DNA of 59,442 bases from CAZOWW01 sp964583765 (GTDB lineage Bacteria; Actinomycetota; Actinomycetes; Actinomycetales; Kineosporiaceae), in NCBI GenBank assembly GCA_964583765.1, contig CAZOWW010000017.1, positions 1-59,442 of the forward strand, given 5' to 3'. Positions 8,139-16,922 of the stretch are shown one piece after another. Under the pieces are notes generated by a model. That model did not search any database and had not been told where the DNA came from. It was given only the letters and a program-made list of their open reading frames with translations. The translations under genes and the position numbers were made by a program. Numbering within the stretch: position 1 is the first letter of the stretch; every line of letters begins with the position of its first letter.

Positions 8139-9419
8139 TCACGTCCTCGTTACGTCGGCCGACACACGCTGCGTCCGGCGGTCCTCGCGCAGGGCAACAA
8201 CATTGTCCAGGTACTCCGTCACCGCCTGCGTCACGGACCCTGCCGAGGGTCCGCGCACCCGCCGCACCTCCCCAGTGACGGACAGATCGAAGGCGCATGC
8301 CAAGGTTCGTTGCCCTGCCGAATCGAGGATCCCGTCCAAGGCGGCCTGGAGCCTCTCCAACCCGAAGGCGAACCCCGTGCACGGCACCTGAGCCGGACCG
8401 CCCGGGGCGACGAAGTGCCCCATCAGCCGGTCGTACCGGCCTCCGCCACCCACCTCGACCGCTCTGCCGGCCGGCCCGATCAGGTCGATCTCGAAGGTCA
8501 GGCCCGTGTAGTACTCGTGGGACCGGACCACGCAGAAGTCCACCTCACAGGTCAGCCCCCGCCTGGCAAGCGCCTCAGTGACATCGCGCACTGCCGAGAT
8601 CTCGTCAGGAGCGATCTCCGCGAACATCTCCAGGTCGGTCATGGTGACCGAACCGGCCGGTCGGTCCACGATGTACTCCCACTGACACAGTTGCTCCGCA
8701 GTGACACGCTCACCCAGGAAGTCCATGGTTGCCTCACGGGTGGCCTGAGCTCGCTCGAGTCCCTTTCCGGCACGGCACTCGGCGAGAGTGTCCAGCCATT
8801 CCTTGAGCTGTACACGCGCCCGCAACGTCAACCCGCACCGTTCGGCCAAGGCAAGGAAGAGCTTGTTGCTGCTGATCCGGAACACGATCTCCAGGTTGTC
8901 GCCGGCGACCTGGCGGATCATCTCGTGCGCGAGCACCAACGGCTCCACATCAGCTACCGGCCCCCGGCCGCCGAGGATCTCCACCCCGAACTGCGCGAAC
9001 TGGCGTCCCTTGGTCCCGGTCAAGGAACCCGTCAGCTCGTTCCGGAAGCAGCTCTGCTCGTAGTAGATCTTCAGAGGGAGCCGGCTGTCGGCGCCAGCGC
9101 TGCCCAACTGTGCGCCCAGCCACCGAGTGATCGACAGGGTCCCTTCGGGCACGAGCACCGCTCGGGTGATCCCCGGGGCCTCGGTGTATGCCCGCTCGTA
9201 ATCCTCCACATCGAAGAAGAAGCAGCCCTTCCGGTTCCACTCCGGCCATGGCGACATCCCCACGATTTCTTCAGAGTAGGCCTCCGCGCGCTCCACCAAG
9301 GACACGCTCACCGGCTCGTACCCGAAGGACTCCGCCACGCCGGTCAGACTCTGCACCAGATACCTGCGCCGACGCAATTCAACCCCGAATAAGTCGCGCA
9401 TTCCCGTGATCGGATCCAT
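8139..9419 (-). CDS. HisRS-like/HisZ-like catalytic-core paralog
   Basis: A 426-residue class II synthetase fold related to HisRS. It keeps GMRDLFG, PEGTLSITRWLG near motif 1, a motif-2 like segment (SCFRNELTGSLTGTKGRQFA), a HisA-like segment RSHEYYTGLTFEI and a motif-3 like GFAFGLERL. Motif 2 is rearranged compared with the HisRS next door, and the C-terminus shows no clear anticodon domain. This recalls HisZ, the regulatory subunit of short ATP phosphoribosyltransferase, or paralogs that activate an amino acid without tRNA. No hisG is in view, so the HisZ role is not supported by context. ATG at 9419 is preferred because GAGGAG lies 5 bases upstream. It is the first gene of the operon. Confidence 0.78.
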   Translation of the reverse strand: MDPITGMRDLFGVELRRRRYLVQSLTGVAESFGYEPVSVSLVERAEAYSEEIVGMSPWPEWNRKGCFFFDVEDYERAYTEAPGITRAVLVPEGTLSITRWLGAQLGSAGADSRLPLKIYYEQSCFRNELTGSLTGTKGRQFAQFGVEILGGRGPVADVEPLVLAHEMIRQVAGDNLEIVFRISSNKLFLALAERCGLTLRARVQLKEWLDTLAECRAGKGLERAQATREATMDFLGERVTAEQLCQWEYIVDRPAGSVTMTDLEMFAEIAPDEISAVRDVTEALARRGLTCEVDFCVVRSHEYYTGLTFEIDLIGPAGRAVEVGGGGRYDRLMGHFVAPGGPAQVPCTGFAFGLERLQAALDGILDSAGQRTLACAFDLSVTGEVRRVRGPSAGSVTQAVTEYLDNVVALREDRRTQRVSADVTRT

Positions 9420-9506
9420 CACCACTCCTCAGGCAGGAAATTCCCGCACCACCGGCGGGGCCCTTCGAGCCTGGCCCTCTCGCTGGGCGCCCCCAAGGCC
9501 TTCGAA

Positions 9507-9527
9507 GCGGACACCGCACCTGTCCGC
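9507..9527. promoter_or_regulatory. GCGGACA-N7-TGTCCGC palindrome, probable operator
   Basis: GCGGACA (9507-9513) and TGTCCGC (9521-9527) are separated by 7 bases, exactly as in the core of the repeat at 5949-5993. It lies 88 bp before the start of the HisZ-like/HisRS/methyltransferase operon. The shared sequence and spacing suggest that one regulator, most simply an XRE protein of the neighbouring operon, controls both. Confidence 0.65.
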
Positions 9528-9880
9528 ATCCGAGGGTGTGGGCAGCACCAGGATCCCCGCCGATCTTTGTCGAATGGTCACGCGGCGTCACCTTCCCTTG
9601 GTCTGCCGGATCCTGACGCGGCAGGGTTCACCGAAGTTGGGCACGCGGCCGCGCCTCGCGTACCCGACCGGGGGTCGTGGCCTATCCAGGGCCGCATTCC
9701 CGGACGCGCCTGGACACGGGGCACGGGCGCGGCACCTATCGAGCCCTCGGCCGATGCCCCGCAAGCGGTTATCCACAGATTGGGGTCTATCTCTCGCGCA
9801 ACTCCCACTTCTGCGGCATAGTCCTTTGTCCACATCGGGGCGAAAGGACGCGCGTCGACGACCGCTCTGGGGGCTGGGCG

Positions 9881-10522
9881 ATGATCCTGGGAGTACCCAT
9901 ACCCGTACAACGTGAACTCACGCGTGACGCCAGGCGGCGACCACTCGTGATGGTCGCCGGACTCACGTGGACCGTGCTCACAGCCATCACCGTGGGGAGT
10001 TGTTCGGCGAACGACCCGGGAAGTCATGTTGGCTCATCCAGGAGGGCCACGACCTCGGTAGTCACGGCCTCGACATCGTTGTCGACCGCATCCGCGACGG
10101 ACCCATCCGCCAAGGCGGCACGAGCTGCCTTGGCGGCATATCGCGGATTCCGAGCAGCTCAGGTCAAAGCTGAAGCCAGCGGGATCATGGAGGGAAGCGG
10201 TCTCCAGAACTACGCCTTCGACAATGCTGAGGCCTACGTCGGGGGAGCAATCCTTCTGTTCCGTCACGAAGGCGTTGTGATGCGCGGAAGACCTGTTCTC
10301 CATCCGCACGTGGAAGATGTCAATCTGACTTCGAGTCCGTCGACAGTAAGTATCCAGGATTGTTTCGACACCTCGGCATGGGAGGCGGTCTTCGCGGACT
10401 CCGGCAAGTCGGCGGTCGCTCCCAACCAAGCCCGTCGTATCGTCGTCGACGCCCTGGTGGAGGTACACGGGGGGCGCTGGAAGGTTCGCAACATCACGAA
10501 CCATCGGGACCGGACATGCTGA
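9881..10522 (+). CDS. putative lipoprotein at the head of the Tad operon
   Basis: A 213-residue protein with a basic N-terminus, a hydrophobic segment and a lipobox-like VGSC at about residue 47, so it is probably exported and lipid-anchored. A serine/threonine/alanine-rich linker follows, then a compact domain ending in GGRWKVRNI, which resembles the close of NTF2-like or VirB8-like folds. That similarity is only visual. ATG at 9881 is chosen; ATG at 9950 would also leave the signal sequence nearly intact. It overlaps the next gene by 7 bases and probably starts the operon that continues through the Tad genes. Confidence 0.7.
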   Translation: MILGVPIPVQRELTRDARRRPLVMVAGLTWTVLTAITVGSCSANDPGSHVGSSRRATTSVVTASTSLSTASATDPSAKAARAALAAYRGFRAAQVKAEASGIMEGSGLQNYAFDNAEAYVGGAILLFRHEGVVMRGRPVLHPHVEDVNLTSSPSTVSIQDCFDTSAWEAVFADSGKSAVAPNQARRIVVDALVEVHGGRWKVRNITNHRDRTC

Positions 10523-11448
10523 GGTTGGTCTTCGTCCCCCTTGCCGGCCTGTTGCTGTTGACGGGTGCCCCCGGTGGGACGACCGACGCTTCCGCCGCCC
10601 GAGGGAACGTCGTCTGCCCGCCCGTCACGGAGTACTGCATCGTCGGCGCCGAGTCCCAGGGAACTCCGTCGGTCACTCACCGACCTACCCACACCTCAGT
10701 AGCGCCCCGGACGCCACGCTGTCGCATCCCAGCGAACGTCCTGGACGCGGGGACACCGGAACCGTGTACGAGTGAGTTCGGGGTGTGGAACAACGCCGAT
10801 GGCTGCTACTACCAGTTGGCCACCCCTCAGCCGCCGGCCTCGGATCCGGCGTGGGAGGGCCATTACCCGGCCGGGGCGATCTACCACCTCACTTGTTTTG
10901 GGTACATCGGCACCGGTGGCGGGGACGGGTGGTTCGCCACACCCCCGGCTGGCTTGGCCGGACCGGCAGTGTCTGCGGCGGTGTTGGCGCAAAGGGCGGT
11001 GAGTCTGTTGGCGTTGCGGGGGCCGGCGATCGGGATAGCCCCGTCCCTGGGCCGACCGGGGTTGGTGGGGTTGCCGGTGTGGTTGTGGACGGGCGTCTCC
11101 GCGCACACCTGGGGTCCGGTCTCGGCGACCGCGACGGTGCCGGGGCTGTCGGTGACGGCCTCGGCCCGGGCGCAGCGGATCACCTGGTCGATGGGCGATG
11201 GGCACACGGTGACGTGCAGGAGCCCGGGGACCCCGTACCGGGTGTCGCTGGGTGGCAGGCGGTCTCCGGACTGCGGCTATGTCTATGAGCAGCCCTCGGC
11301 CGTGGTGCCGGGTGGGAAGTACCGGGTGGTGGCCACGACGACGTGGCAGGTGCGCTGGGCCGGCGGCGGGCAGGCCGGGGTCATCACGGTAACGCGGGCC
11401 TCGGCCACGACGGTGCAGATCAACGAACTCCAGGTACTGATCTCCTGA
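10516..11448 (+). CDS. secreted protein of unknown function in Tad operon
   Basis: A 310-residue protein with a clear Sec signal (MLRLVFVPLAGLLLLTGAPG). The mature part contains tryptophan-, glycine- and cysteine-containing stretches and a C-terminal half built of valine/threonine beta strands (ITWSMGDGHTVTC and VVATTTWQVRW), reminiscent of an immunoglobulin- or PKD-like domain. At least six cysteines could form disulphides outside the cell. The ATG overlaps the end of the lipoprotein gene. Proteins like this often precede SAF and TadZ genes in actinobacterial elements, so a pilus-associated surface role is a reasonable guess. Confidence 0.72.
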   Translation: MLRLVFVPLAGLLLLTGAPGGTTDASAARGNVVCPPVTEYCIVGAESQGTPSVTHRPTHTSVAPRTPRCRIPANVLDAGTPEPCTSEFGVWNNADGCYYQLATPQPPASDPAWEGHYPAGAIYHLTCFGYIGTGGGDGWFATPPAGLAGPAVSAAVLAQRAVSLLALRGPAIGIAPSLGRPGLVGLPVWLWTGVSAHTWGPVSATATVPGLSVTASARAQRITWSMGDGHTVTCRSPGTPYRVSLGGRRSPDCGYVYEQPSAVVPGGKYRVVATTTWQVRWAGGGQAGVITVTRASATTVQINELQVLIS

Positions 11449-11683
11449 CCGTCGCGTGGGAGCGGCAGCCGGGCCGCGCCTCGAGCGCCGGCCATGGCGG
11501 GACCGGAGAGGCGCGAGGACGCTCACGCTGAGGAGGTCCCGGGCGTCGTGCTCGTGGCCGAGCCGGCCGTCTCGGTCCGCGGGGTCGTTGCGGTTCCACA
11601 ACTTGATCTCTGGTTCGCGGGTGAGCAGGTCCTCCCGCTGCCAGGGGGTTCGGCACAGCTACAGGGTGTTGGGGGTGCAGGTG

Positions 11684-12394
11684 ATGGCACGTAGTCCGAG
11701 CGGTTCGGTGACGCGGACCTGGTCCTCGGGGCCGGCGCCCGGGGACGTGCCGCCGGTGGGGATGCCGGTGGCGGCCCGGGTGGATCTGCCGCGGGGGCGG
11801 CGCCGCCCGGTGTTGTGGGTCGTGGGCGTGGTGCTGCTGGCCGCGGGGGCGTTGAGCGTGGTGTGGCTGGTCCAGGCCAACGACCACAAGGTCGCGGTGT
11901 TGGTCGCTGCGAGGGACATCCCCGCGGGCACGGTGCTGGCTGATGGGGACCTGGGGGTGGTGCGGGTCTCGGTGGGGCCGGGGGTGGCCACGATCCCCGC
12001 CGCAGAGCGGGGCGAGCTGGTGGGGCGCGTGCCGATCGGGGCGCTGCCGGCCGGAACGGTGCTGGCCGAGCGGTTGTTCACGCAGAACGGTCCGCCTGGT
12101 GCCGGGCGGGTGCTGGTGCCGGTGGCGCTTCCCCTGGCGCGGATGCCCCTGGACCCGCTGTACGCGGGGGATCGGGTGCTGGTCGTGGACACCCCGGCCA
12201 CGGACGCCGACCCGCCGACCACGCTGCCGGACAGCATCCCGGCCCGGATCGAACGGGTCGGGACCCCGGACGTGAACGGGGTCGTGGTCCTGGACGTGAG
12301 CGTGGCCACCGGGGACGGGCCCGCGTTGGCGGCGCGCTCGGCGACCGGGCGCATCGCCCTGGTCGTCCAGCCGCGGATCCGGGCGGCGGGGTGA
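11684..12394 (+). CDS. SAF-domain membrane protein (CpaB/RcpC-like)
   Basis: A 236-residue protein with a cytoplasmic basic tail, one membrane segment (VLWVVGVVLLAAGALSVVWL, about residues 43-62) and an SAF domain that begins VAVLVAARDIPAGTVL. Family members in Tad systems (CpaB/RcpC) are periplasmic or extracytoplasmic assembly factors; SAF domains bind carbohydrate or act as a pilus chaperone-like module. The C-terminal half (GDRVLVVDTP, VVLDVSVATGDGPALAA) matches the CpaB layout. The start at 11684 is supported by GGGGGTGCAGG. TadZ- and TadA-like genes follow. Confidence 0.82.
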   Translation: MARSPSGSVTRTWSSGPAPGDVPPVGMPVAARVDLPRGRRRPVLWVVGVVLLAAGALSVVWLVQANDHKVAVLVAARDIPAGTVLADGDLGVVRVSVGPGVATIPAAERGELVGRVPIGALPAGTVLAERLFTQNGPPGAGRVLVPVALPLARMPLDPLYAGDRVLVVDTPATDADPPTTLPDSIPARIERVGTPDVNGVVVLDVSVATGDGPALAARSATGRIALVVQPRIRAAG

Positions 12395-12401
12395 GGCGGG
12401 G

Positions 12402-13385
12402 GTGACGGTCATCGGGTTCACCTGTGCGAAGGGTTCTCCGGGGGTCACGACCACCGCGCTGGCGCTGGCGTGGGCCTGGCCCCGCGTGCACCCCGGACAC
12501 CGTGTCCTGGTGATCGATGCCGACCCGGCCGGGGCGGGTACGACGTTCGGGTTCCTGCGCGGGCAGGTGCCCGGGCGGTGCGGGGTGCTGGACTGGGCCG
12601 CCGGGCTGCGCGCACCCGCACGGGCCGGGGGCCACGGGCCGGGGTTGGATGCGCGGCGATGGTTGTGGGAGCACCTGGTCGCCTTCGATCAGGACGCCAC
12701 CCGGTTGCTGCTGCCCGGTGCGGGCGATGCGGCGCAGGCCCAGGCGGTGGCCCAGGGATGGGATGTCCTGGCCCAGGTAGTCCGCGGGATCACGAAGGCG
12801 GGCGAGGCCGAGGGGTCCGGGGACCCGGTGGATGTGTTGATCGACCTGGGCCGGGCCGGAACCGTGGGCGAGCGTCAGGACCTGTGGCGGGCGTGCGGGG
12901 TGCTGGTGGTGGTGACGCGATCGAGTCTGGCCCAGGCAGCCGCGGCGGCGGCCCTGGTCGACCACCTGCACCGGCAGTTCCCTGACGGGCCCGCGGTGCG
13001 GGTCGTGCTGGTCGGGCAGGGAGCCCCCTACCGGGCGAGTGAGATCGCCATGGCCGTCCACGTACCGGTGGCCGGGGTGCTTGCGATGGATCGGGCCAGC
13101 GCGGCGGTGTTCTCCGACGGCGCCCCGACGCGTCGGGGCTTGGAGACCTCGCCCCTGCTGCGCTCGGCCCACACCCTCGCGAGCGCCCTGAGCACCGACG
13201 AGCGCTCAAGGACACCAGCGAGCGCGAGGGCACGCGCCAACCCGGGTGAGGCCCACCCAGGCGCGGACACGGCACCGAGCGTGCCCGGCGCCAGCGTGAA
13301 GGACGCGCCCGGGGCGGGAAGGTCCCCGTGGCTGGCCTCGGTGGAGCCCCCGGGCCGGAACGGGACCGGTGGATCACATGCCTGA
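12402..13385 (+). CDS. TadZ/CpaE-like ParA-type ATPase with altered P-loop
   Basis: A 327-residue MinD/ParA-type protein that in Tad systems localises the pilus machinery at the membrane. The fold is evident: FTCAKGSPGVTTTALALAWA at the N-terminus, VLVIDADPAGAG as the switch/Walker A' strand, VDVLIDLGRAG as Walker B, and GVLVVVTRSSLAQ. The P-loop reads KGSPGVTTT where active ParA proteins have KGGxGKTT. The second lysine is missing, so ATP hydrolysis may be lost, as in some TadZ proteins. The C-terminal 70 residues are disordered. GTG at 12402 follows GAGGCGGGG. The end overlaps the TadA start. Confidence 0.82.
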   Translation: MTVIGFTCAKGSPGVTTTALALAWAWPRVHPGHRVLVIDADPAGAGTTFGFLRGQVPGRCGVLDWAAGLRAPARAGGHGPGLDARRWLWEHLVAFDQDATRLLLPGAGDAAQAQAVAQGWDVLAQVVRGITKAGEAEGSGDPVDVLIDLGRAGTVGERQDLWRACGVLVVVTRSSLAQAAAAAALVDHLHRQFPDGPAVRVVLVGQGAPYRASEIAMAVHVPVAGVLAMDRASAAVFSDGAPTRRGLETSPLLRSAHTLASALSTDERSRTPASARARANPGEAHPGADTAPSVPGASVKDAPGAGRSPWLASVEPPGRNGTGGSHA

Positions 13386-14805
13386 ACCCCACGCCCTGCC
13401 CACCACCACGGCCCGCACAGCCCCACCTGCATCGCACGGCCTGGACCACGACCTCGTGCGCGAGTTGCGTCACCAGGTGGCCGAGCGTCTGGCCGCCCAC
13501 CTGCAGGCGCATCCCACCTCGGATCCGGGGGCGCGGCGGGAGTTGTGCCGGGCGCTGCTGGCCGAGGCACTCGCGCAGCGGGCCAGGGAGCGTGCGCGGG
13601 CGGGCCTGGCGGCCTGGGATGTGGAGACGGAGTTCGCCCTGGCCGAGGCGGTGATGGCCGCGGTGTTTGGGCTGGGGCGCCTGCAGCCGTTGGTGGATGA
13701 TCCGGGGATCGAGAACATCGAGGTCAACGGCTGTGACCAGGTCTGGCTGTCGTATGCAGACGGGCGGACCGAGCCCGGGCCGGCGGTCGCGGACTCGGAT
13801 CTGGAGTTGATCGAGCACCTGCAGCGCCTGGCGGCGCGGGCCTCGACGTCGGAGCGGACGTTCTCCACCGCCCACCCGCGGTTGCACCTGCGGTTGGACG
13901 ACGGGTCGCGCCTGGCGGCGATGGCCTGGACGACCCCACGCCCGCAGGTGGTGATCCGCCGGCACCGGGTCCGGGACGTGGACCTGGACGACCTGATCGG
14001 CCTGGGCACCCTGGACCCCGTCCTCGCCGCGTTCCTGCGCGCGAGCCTGGGGGCGGGCAAGAACATCGTGGTCTCCGGGTTGCAGAACGCCGGGAAGACC
14101 ACCCTGATCCGGGCGTTGGCGAACGAGTTCCATCCCGCGGAGCGGTTCGCGACCATCGAGCGGGAGTACGAACTGCACTTGCACGAGCTGCCCGAACGCC
14201 ATGCCCGGGTGGTCGCGATGGAGGCCCGGGAGGGCTCGGCCGAGACCGACGCCGCGGGCCGGCGTGCCGGGGAGGTCACCCTCGCCGAGCTGGTCGTGGA
14301 CGCGTTGCGGTTGAACCTGCGTCGGATCATCGTGGGTGAGGTCCGTGGCGGTGAGGTCCTGCCCATGTTGGAGGCCATGGCCACCGGCGACGGGAGCTTG
14401 TGCACGATCCACGCCCGCACCGCGACCCGGGTCATCGACCGGATCGTGACCTTGTGCATGGCCGCCGGCGTGGGCATCAGCGAGGCCTTCGCCTACCGGC
14501 TGATCGCCGGGTCCGTGGATTTGGTGGTGCACCTGCACCTGCTGGACGAGACCCACCTGCCTGGCGGGCGGCGCCACCGGTACGTCTCCCACGTGCTGGA
14601 GATCGGCCCCGTCTCTGAGAGCTCGCGGCCGAGCCTGACCACCGTGTTCGCCCCCGGACCCGACGGACGCGCGGTCCCGGCCCACCGCCCCACCTGCCTG
14701 GACGACCTGATCCGCGCCGGCCTCGACCCCAGCCTGTTGGATCAGCGGGGCGGGCTGTGGCCCCGTCCCCTGCACCGCGCCACCGTCCAGGGGGCCTGGC
14801 GATGA
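13378..14805 (+). CDS. tadA: TadA/CpaF-type secretion ATPase
   Basis: A 475-residue hexameric secretion ATPase that powers assembly of Flp-type pili from the cytoplasmic side. The N-terminal helical domain is followed by LVDDPGIENIEVNG, typical of CpaF, then the Walker A region GLQNAGKTTLIRAL (about residue 236), the Asp box (IEREYEL), Walker B RIIVGEVRGGE (about 317-326) and the His-box segment GDGSLCTIHA. The P-loop is NAGKTT instead of the usual GSGKTT, but the catalytic lysine and threonine remain. ATG at 13378 has GGTGG five bases upstream; GTG at 13369 is an alternative. It overlaps TadB by ATGA. Confidence 0.92.
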   Translation: MPEPHALPTTTARTAPPASHGLDHDLVRELRHQVAERLAAHLQAHPTSDPGARRELCRALLAEALAQRARERARAGLAAWDVETEFALAEAVMAAVFGLGRLQPLVDDPGIENIEVNGCDQVWLSYADGRTEPGPAVADSDLELIEHLQRLAARASTSERTFSTAHPRLHLRLDDGSRLAAMAWTTPRPQVVIRRHRVRDVDLDDLIGLGTLDPVLAAFLRASLGAGKNIVVSGLQNAGKTTLIRALANEFHPAERFATIEREYELHLHELPERHARVVAMEAREGSAETDAAGRRAGEVTLAELVVDALRLNLRRIIVGEVRGGEVLPMLEAMATGDGSLCTIHARTATRVIDRIVTLCMAAGVGISEAFAYRLIAGSVDLVVHLHLLDETHLPGGRRHRYVSHVLEIGPVSESSRPSLTTVFAPGPDGRAVPAHRPTCLDDLIRAGLDPSLLDQRGGLWPRPLHRATVQGAWR

Positions 14806-15821
14806 CAGGGCTGCTTGCCGCGTGGGCGGGCACGGCGATCGTCGCCGGCCTGGGGTGCATCCTCGCCGGCACCCGGCGGGTCCCGCCCCGCACCGGCCCA
14901 GGACCCTGGGAGCGGATCCGGACCTGGCTCTCGCCCTCCCTCACCACTGCTCGCCGGATCCAGGCTCGCGGTGCTGGGCTGGACGGTGTGCCCGCATCGA
15001 GGCGCCCCGACCTGCTGCCCGCCGCGGGTCGGGTGGGGTGGTCGTTCGTGTGGGTGCGGTGGCGCTGGCCCCTGGCCGTCGCCCTCGGGGTGGTGGCATG
15101 GGTGGTCACGTCCTGGCCGGTCACCGCCCTGATCACGGTCCTGGTGGTGGTCGGGGTCCCGGTGCTGCTGTCCACCCCCACGCTCGCCGCGTCTGGGATC
15201 GACCGGATCGAGGCCGTGGAGGAATGGACCCGGCGCCTGGCTGACGTCCTGATCACCGGGGTCGGGCTGGAACAGGCCATCACCGCCACCGCCGGCACCT
15301 GCCCTGCCCGCCTGCAGCAGCAGGTCGGGGCCCTGGTGGCCAGGTTGCAGGCCCGGTGGGACCTGGAGACGGCGCTGCGGGCCTTCGCCGACGACCTGGG
15401 CGACGCCACCGCGGACCTGGTGGTGGCCACCCTCATCCTGGGCGCACGGCGTCGTGGCCCGGGCCTGGCCCGGGTGCTGGCCGCGGTCGCGGACTCGGTG
15501 GCCGCCGAGGTCGCCATGCGCCGCAACGTGGAGGCCGAACGCGCCCGACCCCGGGCCACCGCCCGCGCCGTCACCCTCATCACGCTGGCCGTGGTCACGT
15601 TCGGGGCACTGAACACCACCTACACCCGCCCCTACGGCACGCCCCTGGGCCAGGTCGTCCTCGCGGTGATCACCGCCGGGTTCGCGGGTGCCCTGTGGTG
15701 GATGCGAGCGATGACTCTGCCCCACGGCGAAGCCCGCGTGCTGGACGAACGATCGCGACCGACCACCGGCGAACCCGGCCCGGTGCGCGGTCGCGTGCGT
15801 GGGGAGGTGGACCGGGCATGA
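14802..15821 (+). CDS. tadB: TadB-like type II secretion F-domain membrane protein
   Basis: A 339-residue inner-membrane platform protein. Hydrophobic segments lie at the N-terminus (LLAAWAGTAIVAGLGCIL), around residues 85-125 (PLAVALGVVAWVV and TALITVLVVVGVPVLL), and at the C-terminus (ITLAVVTFGAL, VVLAVITAGFAGALWW). The cytoplasmic T2SSF-type region between them contains VEEWTRRLADVLITGVGLEQAI and LILGARRRGPGLARVL. The ATG at 14802 overlaps the TadA stop and is the start that gives a normal N-terminal membrane segment. With TadC it forms the base on which TadA acts. Confidence 0.88.
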   Translation: MTGLLAAWAGTAIVAGLGCILAGTRRVPPRTGPGPWERIRTWLSPSLTTARRIQARGAGLDGVPASRRPDLLPAAGRVGWSFVWVRWRWPLAVALGVVAWVVTSWPVTALITVLVVVGVPVLLSTPTLAASGIDRIEAVEEWTRRLADVLITGVGLEQAITATAGTCPARLQQQVGALVARLQARWDLETALRAFADDLGDATADLVVATLILGARRRGPGLARVLAAVADSVAAEVAMRRNVEAERARPRATARAVTLITLAVVTFGALNTTYTRPYGTPLGQVVLAVITAGFAGALWWMRAMTLPHGEARVLDERSRPTTGEPGPVRGRVRGEVDRA

Positions 15822-16726
15822 CGCTCGACATCGCGGCCCTCGCGGCAGGAGCGGCGATCGGCGGCGGGCTCGCGCTGGTCGTGGCCGGGTGCTTCCCGCA
15901 GGTCCCGGACCTGGCCCAGACCCTGGCCCGCGCCCGCGACGACACCCCGACCCACACGCTCACCGCCCGCGCCGATCCACCTCACTCCGGTCGAGGGCTG
16001 GAATGGATCTGGCGGTTCCTGCCCGCCCGGGTGGCCGAGACCCTCGCCGGGGGCCGGTATGCGGCGGAGCTGGAGCTGACCGGGCAGACCCGCGCGGGAT
16101 TCGCGGCCACCCGGCTGGCCTGCGTGGGCCTCGGGCTGGTGTTCCCGCCGCTCCTGGTCGCGGCCATGGGCGCGCTCGGGCTGGTCCTGCCGTGGAGCGT
16201 GCCGATCGCGGGGTCGCTGGTGCTGGCCGGGGTGCTGTACATCGTCCCGGAGATCGACCTGCGCCGCCGCGCGAATGCCGCGCGACACCAGCTGCGCCTG
16301 GCGACCTGCGCCTACACCGAACTGGTCGCACTCGAACGCGCCGGCGACGCCGGAGTCACCGAAGCACTCGAACGCGCCGCGACCATCAGCACCACGGCGG
16401 AGTTCACCCGCATCCACGACGCCCTGACCCGTGCCGACCTGGCCGGGCACCCACCCTGGCACGGCCTTTCCGACCTGGCTGAGCGCTTGGGTGTGCCCGA
16501 ACTCGGGGACCTCGCGGACATCATGGCCACCTCCGGACGTGACGGGGCCGCCGTGTACTCGACCCTGCGGGCCCGCGCCGCGGCGCTGCGCACCCATCTG
16601 TTGACCAACGCCGCGGCCGCGGCCAACGCCACGAGCGAGCACCTCATCGTGCCCGTGGCCCTGCTGGGCATCGCGTTCATGGCCCTGGTCGGGTACCCCG
16701 CCTTCGCCCGGATCCTCGGGCCATGA
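15818..16726 (+). CDS. tadC: TadC-like type II secretion F-domain membrane protein
   Basis: A 302-residue partner of TadB. Membrane segments are seen at the start (LAAGAAIGGGLALVVAGCF), near residues 105-145 (VFPPLLVAAMGALGLVLPW and SLVLAGVLYIV) and at the C-terminus (VPVALLGIAFMALVGYPAFA). Between them is the helical F domain with ELGDLADIMATSGRDGAAVY. ATG at 15818 overlaps the TadB stop. The gene is followed by a 196-bp gap, the only sizeable break in this otherwise overlapping operon. Confidence 0.87.
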   Translation: MTLDIAALAAGAAIGGGLALVVAGCFPQVPDLAQTLARARDDTPTHTLTARADPPHSGRGLEWIWRFLPARVAETLAGGRYAAELELTGQTRAGFAATRLACVGLGLVFPPLLVAAMGALGLVLPWSVPIAGSLVLAGVLYIVPEIDLRRRANAARHQLRLATCAYTELVALERAGDAGVTEALERAATISTTAEFTRIHDALTRADLAGHPPWHGLSDLAERLGVPELGDLADIMATSGRDGAAVYSTLRARAAALRTHLLTNAAAAANATSEHLIVPVALLGIAFMALVGYPAFARILGP

Positions 16727-16747
16727 ACAGAAGTACGCGAGCTCACG

Positions 16748-16770
16748 GATCCCGAAGGCTCCTCGGGATC
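16748..16770. terminator. hairpin in the tadC-pilin gap
   Basis: GATCCCGA (16748-16755) pairs with TCGGGATC (16763-16770) across a 7-base loop. It lies 22 bp after tadC and about 150 bp before the pilin gene. It may be a partial terminator or processing site that lets the pilin be made at a different level from the machinery. No T-tract follows. Confidence 0.45.
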
Positions 16771-16922
16771 GGTAAACCTGCGTCCCGGACCCGAAGACGA
16801 TCATCCCGCTCGGTGGCTCTCCCGGGTCGTTCCCCGCCACAACCGCCCGGCAGTCCGCCAGGGCAGTCCCCGCTCAACGTCGTTCGCCCAGCTCAGGAGA
16901 CACCCACGCCTCAGGAGACCCA

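Noticed and set aside
9578..10027. 149-codon minus-strand frame opposite the lipoprotein gene
   Set aside because: Antisense shadow; the plus-strand lipoprotein has signal sequence, lipobox and better codon bias.
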